IMG/VR virus record: IMGVR_UViG_3300017917_001524
Coordinates: 62,001-126,000 of that record
Strand: one strand, 5' to 3'
From: a virus
DNA length: 64,000 nucleotides
Shown piece by piece: positions 11,001 to 18,751 of the stretch. Made by a program: the position numbers and the translations under genes. Positions within the stretch are counted from its first letter, which is position 1; the number at the start of each line of letters is the position of its first letter. Below the pieces are notes generated by a model. That model did no database searches, was not told the DNA's origin, and saw only the letters and a program-made list of their open reading frames with translations.

Positions 11001-13821
11001 TAAAGATATTGGTATCCACCCATTCTATGATGCTATTTTCCATCAAATAATAAATGGTTATGCTCATTATAATGTATCACAAGGTAACATATCATTCGAA
11101 AATAATGTGATCAATAATACAATATTAACATCATCTAACGTAATAAATGGTGAAAGATATTGGACAACATTTGTAGATAATTCAAAATTTTCTAATACCA
11201 CATTAGAATATACCATGTTACCATCAAACGGGTATTATGGAAACACAAATAGTGTACAAGATTATTTTGTAAAGGAACAAAGATCAATGCGTGTTATTTG
11301 GGATAGGTTGGATAACACAATCGATTTTAGTGGTAAAAAGTTTTCATCATATTCGGAGTACAATCGAATTAAACAGTCAGGAACAACGTTAGATAATGAA
11401 TATGGGATTGGTGATAATTACAGAAAAATCATTGATTTAATAGGTACATTTAGTCCTAAAATACTTGATGAATTTGAGAATATTTTTTTAAGATTTGCAT
11501 CTGAAAAAATTGATGAAGAATTGGCATATAAAAGATTTAACACCGTACAATATTACTATTTCCAAGATTTATTGAAAGCAATATGTGTTGTTCCTAAGAA
11601 AACAACAGATAATATATCAAACATTGTGACATTGTTGGAGGACATTGTTAGTAGACAAAAAAATAATTTGAATAACGTTTCTAACAATCTCATTAAACCA
11701 AACAATTTAATTTCTTTTACCATTTATAACCCAAAAGAAATTGATCCACATGTTGGTTATGGTTTTATTGATGCGGTTGAAGAAAATACATTTACGTTTT
11801 CAGATTTTAATGTTTCACAGTTAACCACAAATAATTTAAAACATATTGAATTATATCTTGGTGAAGATATTGATAACGCGTACCGTCAATTTTTTATTAC
11901 GAATAATGTCGAATTAAGTCAAGAAAATGTTATTCAGTTTAGACCGTTGATACAATATTTTGCTGGTTTGCATAAAACAAGACCAACAATTACATCAAAT
12001 GAATTTAAAGAAGAACTACGAAAAAATGTATTTGTGTTAGTTGACGACGATAGAATCAAACTAACAAGGAATCATAGGGATTTTCTAAATAAATTGTTGT
12101 TAAGTCTGTCACAAAAATTAAATGACAATAAAAAGACTCAACAACGTGAACAACAAATTTATAGACCATCGTATAATGATGACCCATTAAAAAATGAATT
12201 ATACTCGTTTTTCAAAACATATAACGATAGATGGGCTGGAGGAAACTCTATCGGTCAGAGATTATTATTTGAAGAGTTTTTGTTTTTAGATAAAGCGAAT
12301 AGGGATATCGGTGATTCGGCATATTTTAATTTGTTAAGATTAATCCCATTGGGTAATAAGAATAACCAAAAGGCTTCATTATATTCAATCATTTCAATGT
12401 TAATTCAAGGAACTGGATTTGATATGAGGGTGTTACCATCATATACAAATTTTTATGGTGATACTATAAGAAATCGGAATAGAATTACACCATCAAAAAA
12501 CTTGGCACAAAATATTTTTGGAACGTATTTAGATGTTGATTATCAAGAATCAACACCAAAAGTAATTATTCAGTACACAGGTCCGACATCAAAATACTTG
12601 GATTTAAGTAAGTATAGTAAAGAATTTAAGTATTCTGACGATAGTTTCAATATCGGTAATCAAAATAATAATCCAATGATTATTACAATACCTGACGCTT
12701 TTAATAATGACATGTTGTACAAATCAAATAGGGTTGTTGCTTTTGAAGTTAGTTTGGGAGATCAGAATCAGGGTATTTTTAAGAGTTTTGAACTTGATCA
12801 ATCAAGTATTAAAAACACCACAGAATCATTTATTGCTTTAGAAAATTTAGCAAGATCAGAATCAGGATCAAACGCATATCAAGTTGATATTGGATTATAT
12901 GACATATATAGACAAGCGTCATATAAGTGTTCAGTAACATCAATGGGTAATGTTATGATTCAACCAACGATGTATTTTTATCTAAAAAATGTCCCAATGT
13001 TTAAGGGGTCATATTGGATTACAGATGTAACACATAAAATACAAAACAATAATATTGTAACAACATTTGTTGGAACTAGAATACCATCATCATCGTTACC
13101 GGATCCTAAAGATTCTTTGATGTCAAGTTATAAACCATTATTTGACACAATACTACAACGAGCCACTGCACGTGTTAGGGTACAAGATACTAATAATCTA
13201 ACCAAAAAGTGGACATTTACGGTTAATGGACAAACAAAAATGGTTGATTTAGGTACTAAACGATTGGAAGACCATAGATTGATTGTACGTGAATCAAATT
13301 ATACTGAATTTGGTGTACCATATAACGGATATGTAAATCCGGAGGGAAAATCTGAAGAGTATATACAAAAGATTAGTGTTTCGGGTTCAGGTATAGGTAC
13401 TGGTGAATGGTTAAGAGCAAACGTAGTTATGTTTGAAGGTGAAAACTATCAATTAAATGATGATACCCAAATGACACTATTCTCATATAGAACACCAAAA
13501 TCAAATGTTACGTGGAAAGATATAAAAACTGAGAATAATAAATCTAAATTTTATTCAACAAGATTTTTATTACATACCATAGATAATAACATATCCAATG
13601 CAATTGATAAATTATTTGGTGCGACAACCACATTCTATAATCCTGAAACCAAAACACAAGTCGTGTTAAAACATAATTATGACGTTAACAATAAAGTATT
13701 TAATGGTCCGATAAATGTCGGACCTAAAATCTCAGAATACGGTATTGCAATGTCTAAAAAATTGATGACAGAACTGAAATTAGAAAAGGATGGTGACGTG
13801 GTATATTTTAGAATAAATTGA
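8059..13821 (+). CDS. Giant baseplate hub protein (gp27/late-control-like), 1920 aa
   Basis: 1920 residues. The N-terminal region contains AFFHLPWPIFYLTIKGYYGK at about 175-195 followed by a LHLVKFNSKFNGGTGNYDIT segment, typical of hub-type beta domains that describe tube-like ring packing. Near residues 1610-1680, CSVTSMGNVMIQPTMYFYL is followed by GSYWITDVTHKI and FVGTRIP, the pattern of the C-terminal domain of hub proteins of the gp27/gpD type. The C-terminal 60 residues (VGPKISEYGIAMSKKLM, then LEKDGDVVYFRIN) look like a small additional domain. No lysozyme or metallopeptidase signature was seen. The hub role is inferred from these motifs and from the position beside gp53 and the tape measure. 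Confidence 0.6.
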   Translation: MGNNDLLNNENILVKVDQNNLVYIDPNSVIDNGEIQSRGIKQENLVMYANLEADIVPRSYLTKNDNSNTIVSISRTTINLLSNYTKDGDTNVKYFDTTWTNAFNGSDETTYEIDSDGKKRYTGQKTVNRDSSAQTFGIDSIEVNTKGFNGIPRVFITFIDVRGKTLFESPENSPYKAFFHLPWPIFYLTIKGYYGKAIKYRLHLVKFNSKFNGGTGNYDITCEFVGSTFAYLNEIPLNGILMSPYLYPIETVKNETVTFNPENQTYQQVVAKTTRGYEILKSVYNEYKQKGLIDKDFPVKTLRELIIVSESLDKILERTIFDQVIDADILNAIVSYEKSLVDFENMVVSWGNVNLSKNQGFPFAGNPFYYYLSNSNNKTIGIDKVTGSTKNGTLEYILEQAKNRLINEEKLTKLIADKQKKKLDNFTFNSIKINTIKNIKNYYDVDPDGKIGVAIDLLVNDIRTIITSFNTQKSEIEKQIEIKMNEVVKDKTKGFGFDPTIRNIFAVVLANAEVYVRLLKDVHEKAFEIGAERAKIIGNLSDESTKEGAIYPWPEIKKTVGGGSKHKVITHPTDPDLINQLRSYDKNLWPEVDFIENYINVTTKVFDPLAEKEGSIGNINYVFSSDVDGTKMNKISELDVLMFGLPYTNKTLSTILYEIFERSFYTTLVENYNSNTITELSKIETENIFQSIKFEYDISEILSKISNIDQFYDKLKSTSIFERYPYLKDQLPTIPYINEIVNKPYRFEQYTLENVDRITTPNNSSSYNSLTEFLLNYKPEEYRKNRYPFNSNEYLSYLNSQSITDDNISFNGILNVDTKNGLITSDVDGKKWVKNNFTNLFDNNMNISNKLVNILNTPYFHKQLYSDFTNNIVFGKYAGSAYLLVNSLAFKDLEDNFFNSTKTFSLFNEIGSTHFLPYHLIVKWGSIYHRYKKYINDGVDILSGFLNTSNITTSFNGSEFFDNNTNTTYNVLGTPIKYSDNKDIGIHPFYDAIFHQIINGYAHYNVSQGNISFENNVINNTILTSSNVINGERYWTTFVDNSKFSNTTLEYTMLPSNGYYGNTNSVQDYFVKEQRSMRVIWDRLDNTIDFSGKKFSSYSEYNRIKQSGTTLDNEYGIGDNYRKIIDLIGTFSPKILDEFENIFLRFASEKIDEELAYKRFNTVQYYYFQDLLKAICVVPKKTTDNISNIVTLLEDIVSRQKNNLNNVSNNLIKPNNLISFTIYNPKEIDPHVGYGFIDAVEENTFTFSDFNVSQLTTNNLKHIELYLGEDIDNAYRQFFITNNVELSQENVIQFRPLIQYFAGLHKTRPTITSNEFKEELRKNVFVLVDDDRIKLTRNHRDFLNKLLLSLSQKLNDNKKTQQREQQIYRPSYNDDPLKNELYSFFKTYNDRWAGGNSIGQRLLFEEFLFLDKANRDIGDSAYFNLLRLIPLGNKNNQKASLYSIISMLIQGTGFDMRVLPSYTNFYGDTIRNRNRITPSKNLAQNIFGTYLDVDYQESTPKVIIQYTGPTSKYLDLSKYSKEFKYSDDSFNIGNQNNNPMIITIPDAFNNDMLYKSNRVVAFEVSLGDQNQGIFKSFELDQSSIKNTTESFIALENLARSESGSNAYQVDIGLYDIYRQASYKCSVTSMGNVMIQPTMYFYLKNVPMFKGSYWITDVTHKIQNNNIVTTFVGTRIPSSSLPDPKDSLMSSYKPLFDTILQRATARVRVQDTNNLTKKWTFTVNGQTKMVDLGTKRLEDHRLIVRESNYTEFGVPYNGYVNPEGKSEEYIQKISVSGSGIGTGEWLRANVVMFEGENYQLNDDTQMTLFSYRTPKSNVTWKDIKTENNKSKFYSTRFLLHTIDNNISNAIDKLFGATTTFYNPETKTQVVLKHNYDVNNKVFNGPINVGPKISEYGIAMSKKLMTELKLEKDGDVVYFRIN

Positions 13822-13841
13822 GAATCTTAATAATATCAAGA

Positions 13842-13849
13842 TATTTATA
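13842..13849 (+). promoter_or_regulatory. Putative late promoter, TATTTATA
   Basis: TATTTATA preceded by A, 11 bases before the ATG at 13861. Same octamer as the other late units. Confidence 0.5.
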
Positions 13850-13860
13850 TTAAAAACAAT

Positions 13861-14061
13861 ATGAATAACAATCATAACATAAATGGTGCGATTGATAGTT
13901 TTTTAGGTAAAACTAAAACAACTCAATTAAATAGTAAAGAACAAGAAATTTGTGATTTACAAACAGGAGAATGTTACGTATTAAGATCCAAAGACGGTAT
14001 CGTAGAAAGAATAAATAAAAAATATATTACCGATGACGGTAGACAATTACTTCAAGATTAA
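13861..14061 (+). CDS. Small conserved-looking late protein, function unknown
   Basis: 66 residues with two cysteines (CDLQTGEC, about 38-45), followed by YVLRSKDGIVERINKKYITD. The C-terminal part reads like a small beta domain. It is the first gene after a late-promoter octamer and ends 5 bases before the next gene, so it is probably expressed late with the tail genes. I do not recognise a family. Confidence 0.65.
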   Translation: MNNNHNINGAIDSFLGKTKTTQLNSKEQEICDLQTGECYVLRSKDGIVERINKKYITDDGRQLLQD

Positions 14062-14066
14062 TTACC

Positions 14067-14711
14067 ATGTTAGAAAAAAAATTACAAGAAGCTCTTGATC
14101 GTTATAAAAGTATTAACAAATACACCGCAAAATTATTAAAAGAACAAGAAACACCTGCAGAGGAAATTCCACCAGCACCCGAAGGTGATACAGGAGTACC
14201 ATCTGCCCCTGAAGGTACTGATGTTCCACCAGCACCAAGTGAAGATCCTGCGGTTGCAGAACCAGTTGGGGATGTTCCACCGTTACCAGATGAAAGTGAT
14301 GTGGAAGAAATTGACATTACAGATCTTGTTAATATGACTAAGAGTATTAAAAAAGACTTAGAAAATAGTAAACAAGATAATAGTGGTGTAGAAGCTAAGA
14401 TGGATAGTCTTTTTACTAAACTTGATGAGTTGGAACAAAAGTTATCACAAATGGATAACATTATATCAAGAATCGATGAGTTAGGGTCAAAAATCGATAA
14501 TGTTAAACCTAAAACACCGGAAGAAAAATTAGAAATGAGATCATTAGACTCATATCCATTTAGTCAAAATCCAAAAGAATTTTTTAATGACAAACAACAA
14601 CAAATGAAGATGTCAGGTAAAAATGAATATGTTTTAACAAAGAACGATGTTCAAAGTTATACACCATCGGAAATAATGAAATCTTTTAATCCTTCAACAA
14701 ATGAATATTAG
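14067..14711 (+). CDS. Coiled-coil protein with Pro/Glu-rich linker, function unknown
   Basis: 214 residues in three parts. Residues 1-30 form a basic helix (LEKKLQEALDRYKSINKYTA). Residues 31-85 are an acidic linker rich in Pro, Ala and Glu with repeats of the PPAPE/VPPAP type. Residues 85-150 form a heptad-type coiled coil (MDSLFTKLDELEQKLSQMDN). The C-terminus is polar. This architecture suits a virion linker, scaffold or tail-assembly factor, but nothing identifies it. Its last 11 bases overlap the next gene. Confidence 0.65.
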   Translation: MLEKKLQEALDRYKSINKYTAKLLKEQETPAEEIPPAPEGDTGVPSAPEGTDVPPAPSEDPAVAEPVGDVPPLPDESDVEEIDITDLVNMTKSIKKDLENSKQDNSGVEAKMDSLFTKLDELEQKLSQMDNIISRIDELGSKIDNVKPKTPEEKLEMRSLDSYPFSQNPKEFFNDKQQQMKMSGKNEYVLTKNDVQSYTPSEIMKSFNPSTNEY

Positions 14712-15075
14712 TACTAATGTAAATTTTTTATTGGGTTTACAAACACAATTAAAAGTATTTCATTGGCAAACAAATGTTTTTTCAAGACATGAAGCATTTG
14801 GTAAAATATATGACGAAATTGACGGTTTAATTGATGATTTTGTTGAACAAGCAATGGGTAAATATGGTAGATTTAAATTAGATGATGAAACTAAAACAGT
14901 TACATTAACTAATTTAGATGAAATGAACATTAAAGGGTTTTTAGATACCGTGGCAGATGCTTTGGTACAATTTACCGATATTTTAGATGAAAAGGATACT
15001 AACTTATTAAATATTCGAGATGAGATATTGGGGTTAATATATAAGTTGTCCTATCTTCTCACATTAAAGAAATAG
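14701..15075 (+). CDS. DUF5856-like / Dps-like ferritin-fold protein
   Basis: 124 residues. The N-terminal pattern LGLQTQLKVFHWQTNVFSRH, then a FGKIYDEIDGLIDDFVEQAM helix, matches the phage family DUF5856, which has the four-helix arrangement of Dps/ferritin proteins (FHWQT...H...ID..ID.F.E). Those residues line the ferroxidase-type site in Dps, but whether this protein binds metal or DNA is unknown. It overlaps the upstream coiled-coil gene and is followed by a strong terminator, so it is the last gene of this late unit. Confidence 0.7.
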   Translation: MNISTNVNFLLGLQTQLKVFHWQTNVFSRHEAFGKIYDEIDGLIDDFVEQAMGKYGRFKLDDETKTVTLTNLDEMNIKGFLDTVADALVQFTDILDEKDTNLLNIRDEILGLIYKLSYLLTLKK

Positions 15076-15098
15076 AAAAAAAATTAAAAAAAAACTTG

Positions 15099-15128
15099 AA
15101 GTCAGATTTTGTATCTGACTTTTTTTTT
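15099..15128 (+). terminator. Intrinsic terminator after the first late block
   Basis: A 9-bp perfect stem AAGTCAGAT / ATCTGACTT (15099-15107 with 15113-15121) with loop TTTGT, followed by an uninterrupted run of T. It separates the tail block from the SSB gene. An upstream in-frame extension of the SSB frame begins inside this hairpin and is therefore not the real start. Confidence 0.85.
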
Positions 15129-15168
15129 ACTATATTATATTACAAACTTAAACTTTAAATTTTATAAC

Positions 15169-16017
15169 ATGTCAACATTAGATTCAGTACTTGCACAGTA
15201 CGAAAAAAACAAAAAAAAGACAACTAACACCACTTACACAAAAGTATCAGACGAAGAAAGATTAAAAAAGTATTTTAATGCGGTATTACCTAAAGGGGTA
15301 GAAACGTTGGAAAAAAGAATCAGAATTCTTCCAACAAAAGATGGTTCTACACCATTTGTGGAAGCAAATTTCCACGACATTTATGTGGATGGTAAATCAG
15401 TTAAATTGTATGATCCTGAACAGGACGGTGAAAGATCACCACTTAATGAAACAAAAGAAATTCTTGAAATGTCAACCGACCCAAAAGATGTTGAAGTTGC
15501 AAAAGATTATCGTTCAAAAAAATTCTACATCGTAAAATTGATTGACAGAGATAAAGAGAATGATGGCCCGAAATTTTGGAGATTTAAACATAATGGTAAA
15601 GGTGAAGGTACATTAGATAAAATCATCCCAATTTGGAGAAATAAGGGAGATATTACCGACCCAATTGAAGGACGTGACCTTATTTTGACTTTATCATTGA
15701 TGAAATCAAATAAAGGTAATGAATATACTGTGGTGAGCGCTGTGATTCCTGAAGATAAAGGTCCGTTACATAGTGATCCTGAGATTGCAAAACAATGGAT
15801 GGAAGATCCGATGACTTGGTTAGATGCGTTCCCTAAAAAATCTGTTGAATATCTTGAAATCATAGCTTCAGGGGATGTTCCAAAGTGGAATAACGACTTG
15901 AAAAAGTGGGTTCCAAAATCAAATGGAGAAACAGGTGAAATTAGTTTGGGATCACCAAATGTAAGTATTGAAGACCCACAATCAGATGATGATGTTAGTG
16001 ATGAATTACCCTTTTAA
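15169..16017 (+). CDS. Single-stranded DNA-binding protein, gp32-like
   Basis: 282 residues. The basic N-terminus (LAQYEKNKKK) is followed by a gp32-type core: KRIRILPTKDGSTPFVEANF, then a FYIVKLIDRDKENDGPKFWR segment. It ends in an acidic tail DDDVSDELPF, like the protein-interaction tip of SSBs. It coats ssDNA during replication and recombination and would recruit UvsX and the helicase encoded next to it. T4 gp32 has 301 residues. No zinc-binding Cys cluster is present, unlike T4 gp32. The ATG at 15169 is chosen because the frame upstream runs into the terminator. Confidence 0.85.
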   Translation: MSTLDSVLAQYEKNKKKTTNTTYTKVSDEERLKKYFNAVLPKGVETLEKRIRILPTKDGSTPFVEANFHDIYVDGKSVKLYDPEQDGERSPLNETKEILEMSTDPKDVEVAKDYRSKKFYIVKLIDRDKENDGPKFWRFKHNGKGEGTLDKIIPIWRNKGDITDPIEGRDLILTLSLMKSNKGNEYTVVSAVIPEDKGPLHSDPEIAKQWMEDPMTWLDAFPKKSVEYLEIIASGDVPKWNNDLKKWVPKSNGETGEISLGSPNVSIEDPQSDDDVSDELPF

Positions 16018-16022
16018 ATAAT

Positions 16023-16080
16023 AAGAACTTGGGTGTTTAGTATAATGAATTATCAATATTAATCATCCAAGTTCTTTTTT
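16023..16080 (+). terminator. Intrinsic terminator after the SSB gene
   Basis: Stem AAGAACTTGGGTG (16023-16035) with CATCCAAGTTCTT (16064-16076), 13 bp with one G-U pair and a 28-base loop, followed by TTTT. The loop is long but the stem is strong. It would let SSB be made in excess over the downstream UvsX. Confidence 0.75.
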
Positions 16081-16098
16081 TACAAAAAAATTAATAGA

Positions 16099-17091
16099 AT
16101 GTCAAAAAGTATAAAGAAAAAAGAGTTTAACTATAAAGAAAAGTTCTCATCAAAAACAAAATATAAAGAAACGAATTACTATTTCTGTGGTGAACCGTTT
16201 TTAAATGCGTGTGGACTCCCTGGACCTGTTATGGGTGGAATTAATATGTTTTTGGGTCACTCAAACTCATCAAAAACAACTGCACTTGTATTGGCAGCGG
16301 CTGACGCACAAAGAAGAGGACATTTACCGGTATTCATTATTACAGAAAAGAAATGGAGTTGGGAACATGCGGTTGAATTGGGTTTACAGGCAGAAAAAGA
16401 TAGTAATGGTGAATGGGATGGTGATTTCATTTTTAACGATAGTTTTGATTATATTGAACAAGCAACTGACTTTATAAATGAAGTTTTAGATGCACAGGAA
16501 AAAGGTGAGATTGACAGATCAATACTATTCTTATGGGATTCTATTGGATCTATACCGTGTAAAATGACCTTTGAAGGTAAAGGTGGTAAAATGCACAATG
16601 CTGCTGTTCTTGCGGATAAAATTGGTATGGGAATTCATTCAAGAATTTCAAAATCTAAGAAAGAAGATTATCCATTTATTAATACATTGGTTATTGTTAA
16701 CCAACCATGGGTAGATTTACCTGATAACCCATTCGGTCAACCTGAAATTAAGGCTAAGGGTGGTGAAGCGGTATGGTTGGCATCTTCACTTGTTTTCTTA
16801 TTTGGAAATCAGAAGAAAGCGGGAATCAGTCATATTGAAGCACAAAAAGATGGTAGAAAGGTGTCATACGCTATTAGAACTAAGATTTCAATTTTGAAAA
16901 ACCATGTTAATGGTCTTGGATATAAGGATGGAAAAATAATTGCGGTTCATAATGGTTATATTGACGCAACTAAAGAGGCCGAAGATGAGTATAAGAAGTT
17001 GTATTCAAGTTATTGGTCACAAAAATTGGGTGGTGATTTTAGTTTAATTGAATCAACGTCAAGTAATGAAGAAGAAGAAATCGAAGGATAA
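16099..17091 (+). CDS. uvsX: UvsX/RecA-like recombinase
   Basis: 330 residues. The P-loop is GHSNSSKT at residues 53-60, a divergent Walker A like that of T4 UvsX, with RecA-fold segments PVFIITEKKWSWEHAVELGL and SILFLWDSIGSIP (Walker B) following. The later LVIVNQPWVDLPDNPFG segment corresponds to the RecA L1/L2-side core. It forms filaments on ssDNA coated by the adjacent gp32-like protein and drives strand exchange and recombination-dependent replication. The C-terminus is acidic (SSNEEEEIEG). The last 26 bases overlap a small zinc-ribbon gene. Confidence 0.9.
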   Translation: MSKSIKKKEFNYKEKFSSKTKYKETNYYFCGEPFLNACGLPGPVMGGINMFLGHSNSSKTTALVLAAADAQRRGHLPVFIITEKKWSWEHAVELGLQAEKDSNGEWDGDFIFNDSFDYIEQATDFINEVLDAQEKGEIDRSILFLWDSIGSIPCKMTFEGKGGKMHNAAVLADKIGMGIHSRISKSKKEDYPFINTLVIVNQPWVDLPDNPFGQPEIKAKGGEAVWLASSLVFLFGNQKKAGISHIEAQKDGRKVSYAIRTKISILKNHVNGLGYKDGKIIAVHNGYIDATKEAEDEYKKLYSSYWSQKLGGDFSLIESTSSNEEEEIEG

Positions 17092-17269
17092 CGAATCCAA
17101 ATTTATTTGGGGAAAGTGTATTGACTGTGATTTTGAAGGTCATGTTGATGAATTTGAATTTGACGAGGAATACAATGAATTCAATGGTCACGTATATAAA
17201 CAACCATATTGCCCCAAATGTGGTGGTGGGGTTGAATTGAATGATGTAACAAATATTGATAACATATAA
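17066..17269 (+). CDS. Small zinc-ribbon protein overlapping uvsX
   Basis: 67 residues from the ATG at 17066; an earlier in-frame TTG is less likely. Two CxxC knuckles are visible: KCIDCDFEGH near residue 16 and YCPKCGGG near residue 50. The linker between them is very acidic (DEFEFDEEYNEF). This is a classic four-cysteine zinc ribbon, probably binding a nucleic acid or a replication protein. It overlaps the end of uvsX and lies 10 bases before the 5' nuclease gene, so it is made together with the recombination and replication proteins. No named family is recognised. Confidence 0.75.
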   Translation: MKKKKSKDNESKFIWGKCIDCDFEGHVDEFEFDEEYNEFNGHVYKQPYCPKCGGGVELNDVTNIDNI

Positions 17270-17279
17270 ATAAAGATGA

Positions 17280-18299
17280 ATGTCAACATTATTAGTTGAT
17301 GGTGATAATCTATTAACAATTGGGTTTTACGGGGTTAAAAACTACTTTTATAAGGGGCAACATATTGGGGGAATATATCATTTCCTCAATACCCTTAGAA
17401 GGTTTATAGAGCAACAAAAAATTGATAAGATTGTTGTTTTTTGGGATGGTGAAGACGGTGCGATACAAAGGAAAAGAGTTTACCCAAATTATAAGATCAA
17501 AAGAAAAGATAGGGTTAAAAGTGAACATGAAATAAATTCATATAACTATCAAAGATTTCGTGTAAAACAATATCTTGAAGAGATATATGTTAGACAGGGT
17601 GAATATTCACATTGTGAAACTGATGATTGTATTGCATACTATTCACAAAACACCCCCAATGAGCAAAAGATAATTTTTTCGTCTGATGGTGATCTAACAC
17701 AACTTGTGTCAGAAAATACAATTTTATACAATCCATCACATTCAAAATTTTACAAACCAAACGATACGTATGTGTATCGACATGAAGAAGTTTTAATTGA
17801 AAATGTTAAGATAATTAAGATACTTTGCGGTGACCCATCTGATGATATTTATGGTATTAGAAATTTTGGAATTAAAAGACTTTTGAGTATATTTCCAGAA
17901 GTGAAAACAACACCATTAACAATCGATGAAATTAGGGGAAAACTAAACATCTTATTTGAAGATGATAAGTCGAATAATATCGTCAAAAATATTATGACGG
18001 GAGTAACTAAGGAAGGTGTATTTGGGGATGAATTTTTTCAAATTAATCAGAACATAGTTAGTTTGGATGGTCAGTTTTTAACTGATGAAGCCGTTGAGGA
18101 CATAAATGTGTTAATTAACGATAATATTGATCCTGAAGGTAGATCATATAAAAACGCAATAAAATTAATGATAGAAGATGGTCTATTTCAAGTATTACCA
18201 AAAAAAGATGATGCGTGGGTAACATTTTTAAACCCATTTTTAAGATTAACAAGAAAAGAAAAGAATAAAAAAACAATTAAATTTAGAAACCATGAGTAA
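17280..18299 (+). CDS. 5'-3' exonuclease / RNase H, T4 Rnh-like (FEN/PIN fold)
   Basis: 339 residues. The acidic metal-binding residues of the FEN/5' nuclease fold appear in order: LLVDGDNL at 4-11, VVFWDGEDGAIQRKRVYPNYK at about 53-73, ETDDCIAYY near 116, SSDGDLTQLV near 138, and CGDPSDDIYGIRNFGIKR near 190, the helix-hairpin-helix segment. T4 Rnh (305 residues) removes RNA primers and flaps at lagging-strand junctions, and this protein probably does the same. The preceding stop overlaps a TATAAATA that may be chance. The last 8 bases overlap the next gene. Confidence 0.85.
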   Translation: MSTLLVDGDNLLTIGFYGVKNYFYKGQHIGGIYHFLNTLRRFIEQQKIDKIVVFWDGEDGAIQRKRVYPNYKIKRKDRVKSEHEINSYNYQRFRVKQYLEEIYVRQGEYSHCETDDCIAYYSQNTPNEQKIIFSSDGDLTQLVSENTILYNPSHSKFYKPNDTYVYRHEEVLIENVKIIKILCGDPSDDIYGIRNFGIKRLLSIFPEVKTTPLTIDEIRGKLNILFEDDKSNNIVKNIMTGVTKEGVFGDEFFQINQNIVSLDGQFLTDEAVEDINVLINDNIDPEGRSYKNAIKLMIEDGLFQVLPKKDDAWVTFLNPFLRLTRKEKNKKTIKFRNHE

Positions 18300-18741
18300 A
18301 AATCAAAAAGTAACAAAATTCGAATTTTTGTTAACGTTAGAAGGACAAATTATTTGTCAAAGATATTTTAATGTTGAAGACCATAATCCGGCCAGTAGAC
18401 GATCACTTGATTTACATGATTATGTAAAACAAATTTGTGACGAAATTTCACATGATTTGAAAATAAAAAGTTCCGATTTTATATATCACAATCAGAATTT
18501 TATATGGAATAACGATAATGTGGAAAAATCAAATGTGAATAAATATGAGAATTATTTGTTGGAAATTAAGATAGGTGATGAAGTATTTATTCAAAGAATC
18601 TTTCCGGCCCACTATTATCATCCAATGGTAAGATATACTGTTGATATTAGACCAATGTTAAAAAGATTTTTATCAGAATTGACTGATATTTTATCATCTG
18701 AAGAGGTGGTTACAACGTATTTAGATTACGAATTAAATTAA
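18292..18741 (+). CDS. Conserved-looking replication-cluster protein, function unknown
   Basis: 149 residues without recognisable enzyme motifs. The N-terminal FEFLLTLEGQIICQRYFNVE and the central IGDEVFIQRIFPAHYYHPMV segments alternate hydrophobic and charged residues like a compact alpha/beta domain. It overlaps the 5' nuclease gene by 8 bases and lies 10 bases before the helicase gene, so a role at the replication fork, for instance as a loader or adaptor, is possible. That is inferred only from context. Confidence 0.7.
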   Translation: MSKNQKVTKFEFLLTLEGQIICQRYFNVEDHNPASRRSLDLHDYVKQICDEISHDLKIKSSDFIYHNQNFIWNNDNVEKSNVNKYENYLLEIKIGDEVFIQRIFPAHYYHPMVRYTVDIRPMLKRFLSELTDILSSEEVVTTYLDYELN

Positions 18742-18751
18742 AAATAGAAAT

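Noticed and set aside
15109-15168. Earlier non-ATG start for the SSB gene
   Set aside because: It begins inside the terminator hairpin; the ATG at 15169 is preferred.
17265-17272. Perfect T4 late promoter TATAAATA
   Set aside because: It contains the stop codon of the zinc-ribbon gene, is the only copy noticed before a gene and precedes a replication gene; the recurring TATTTAT motif is the better late signal.
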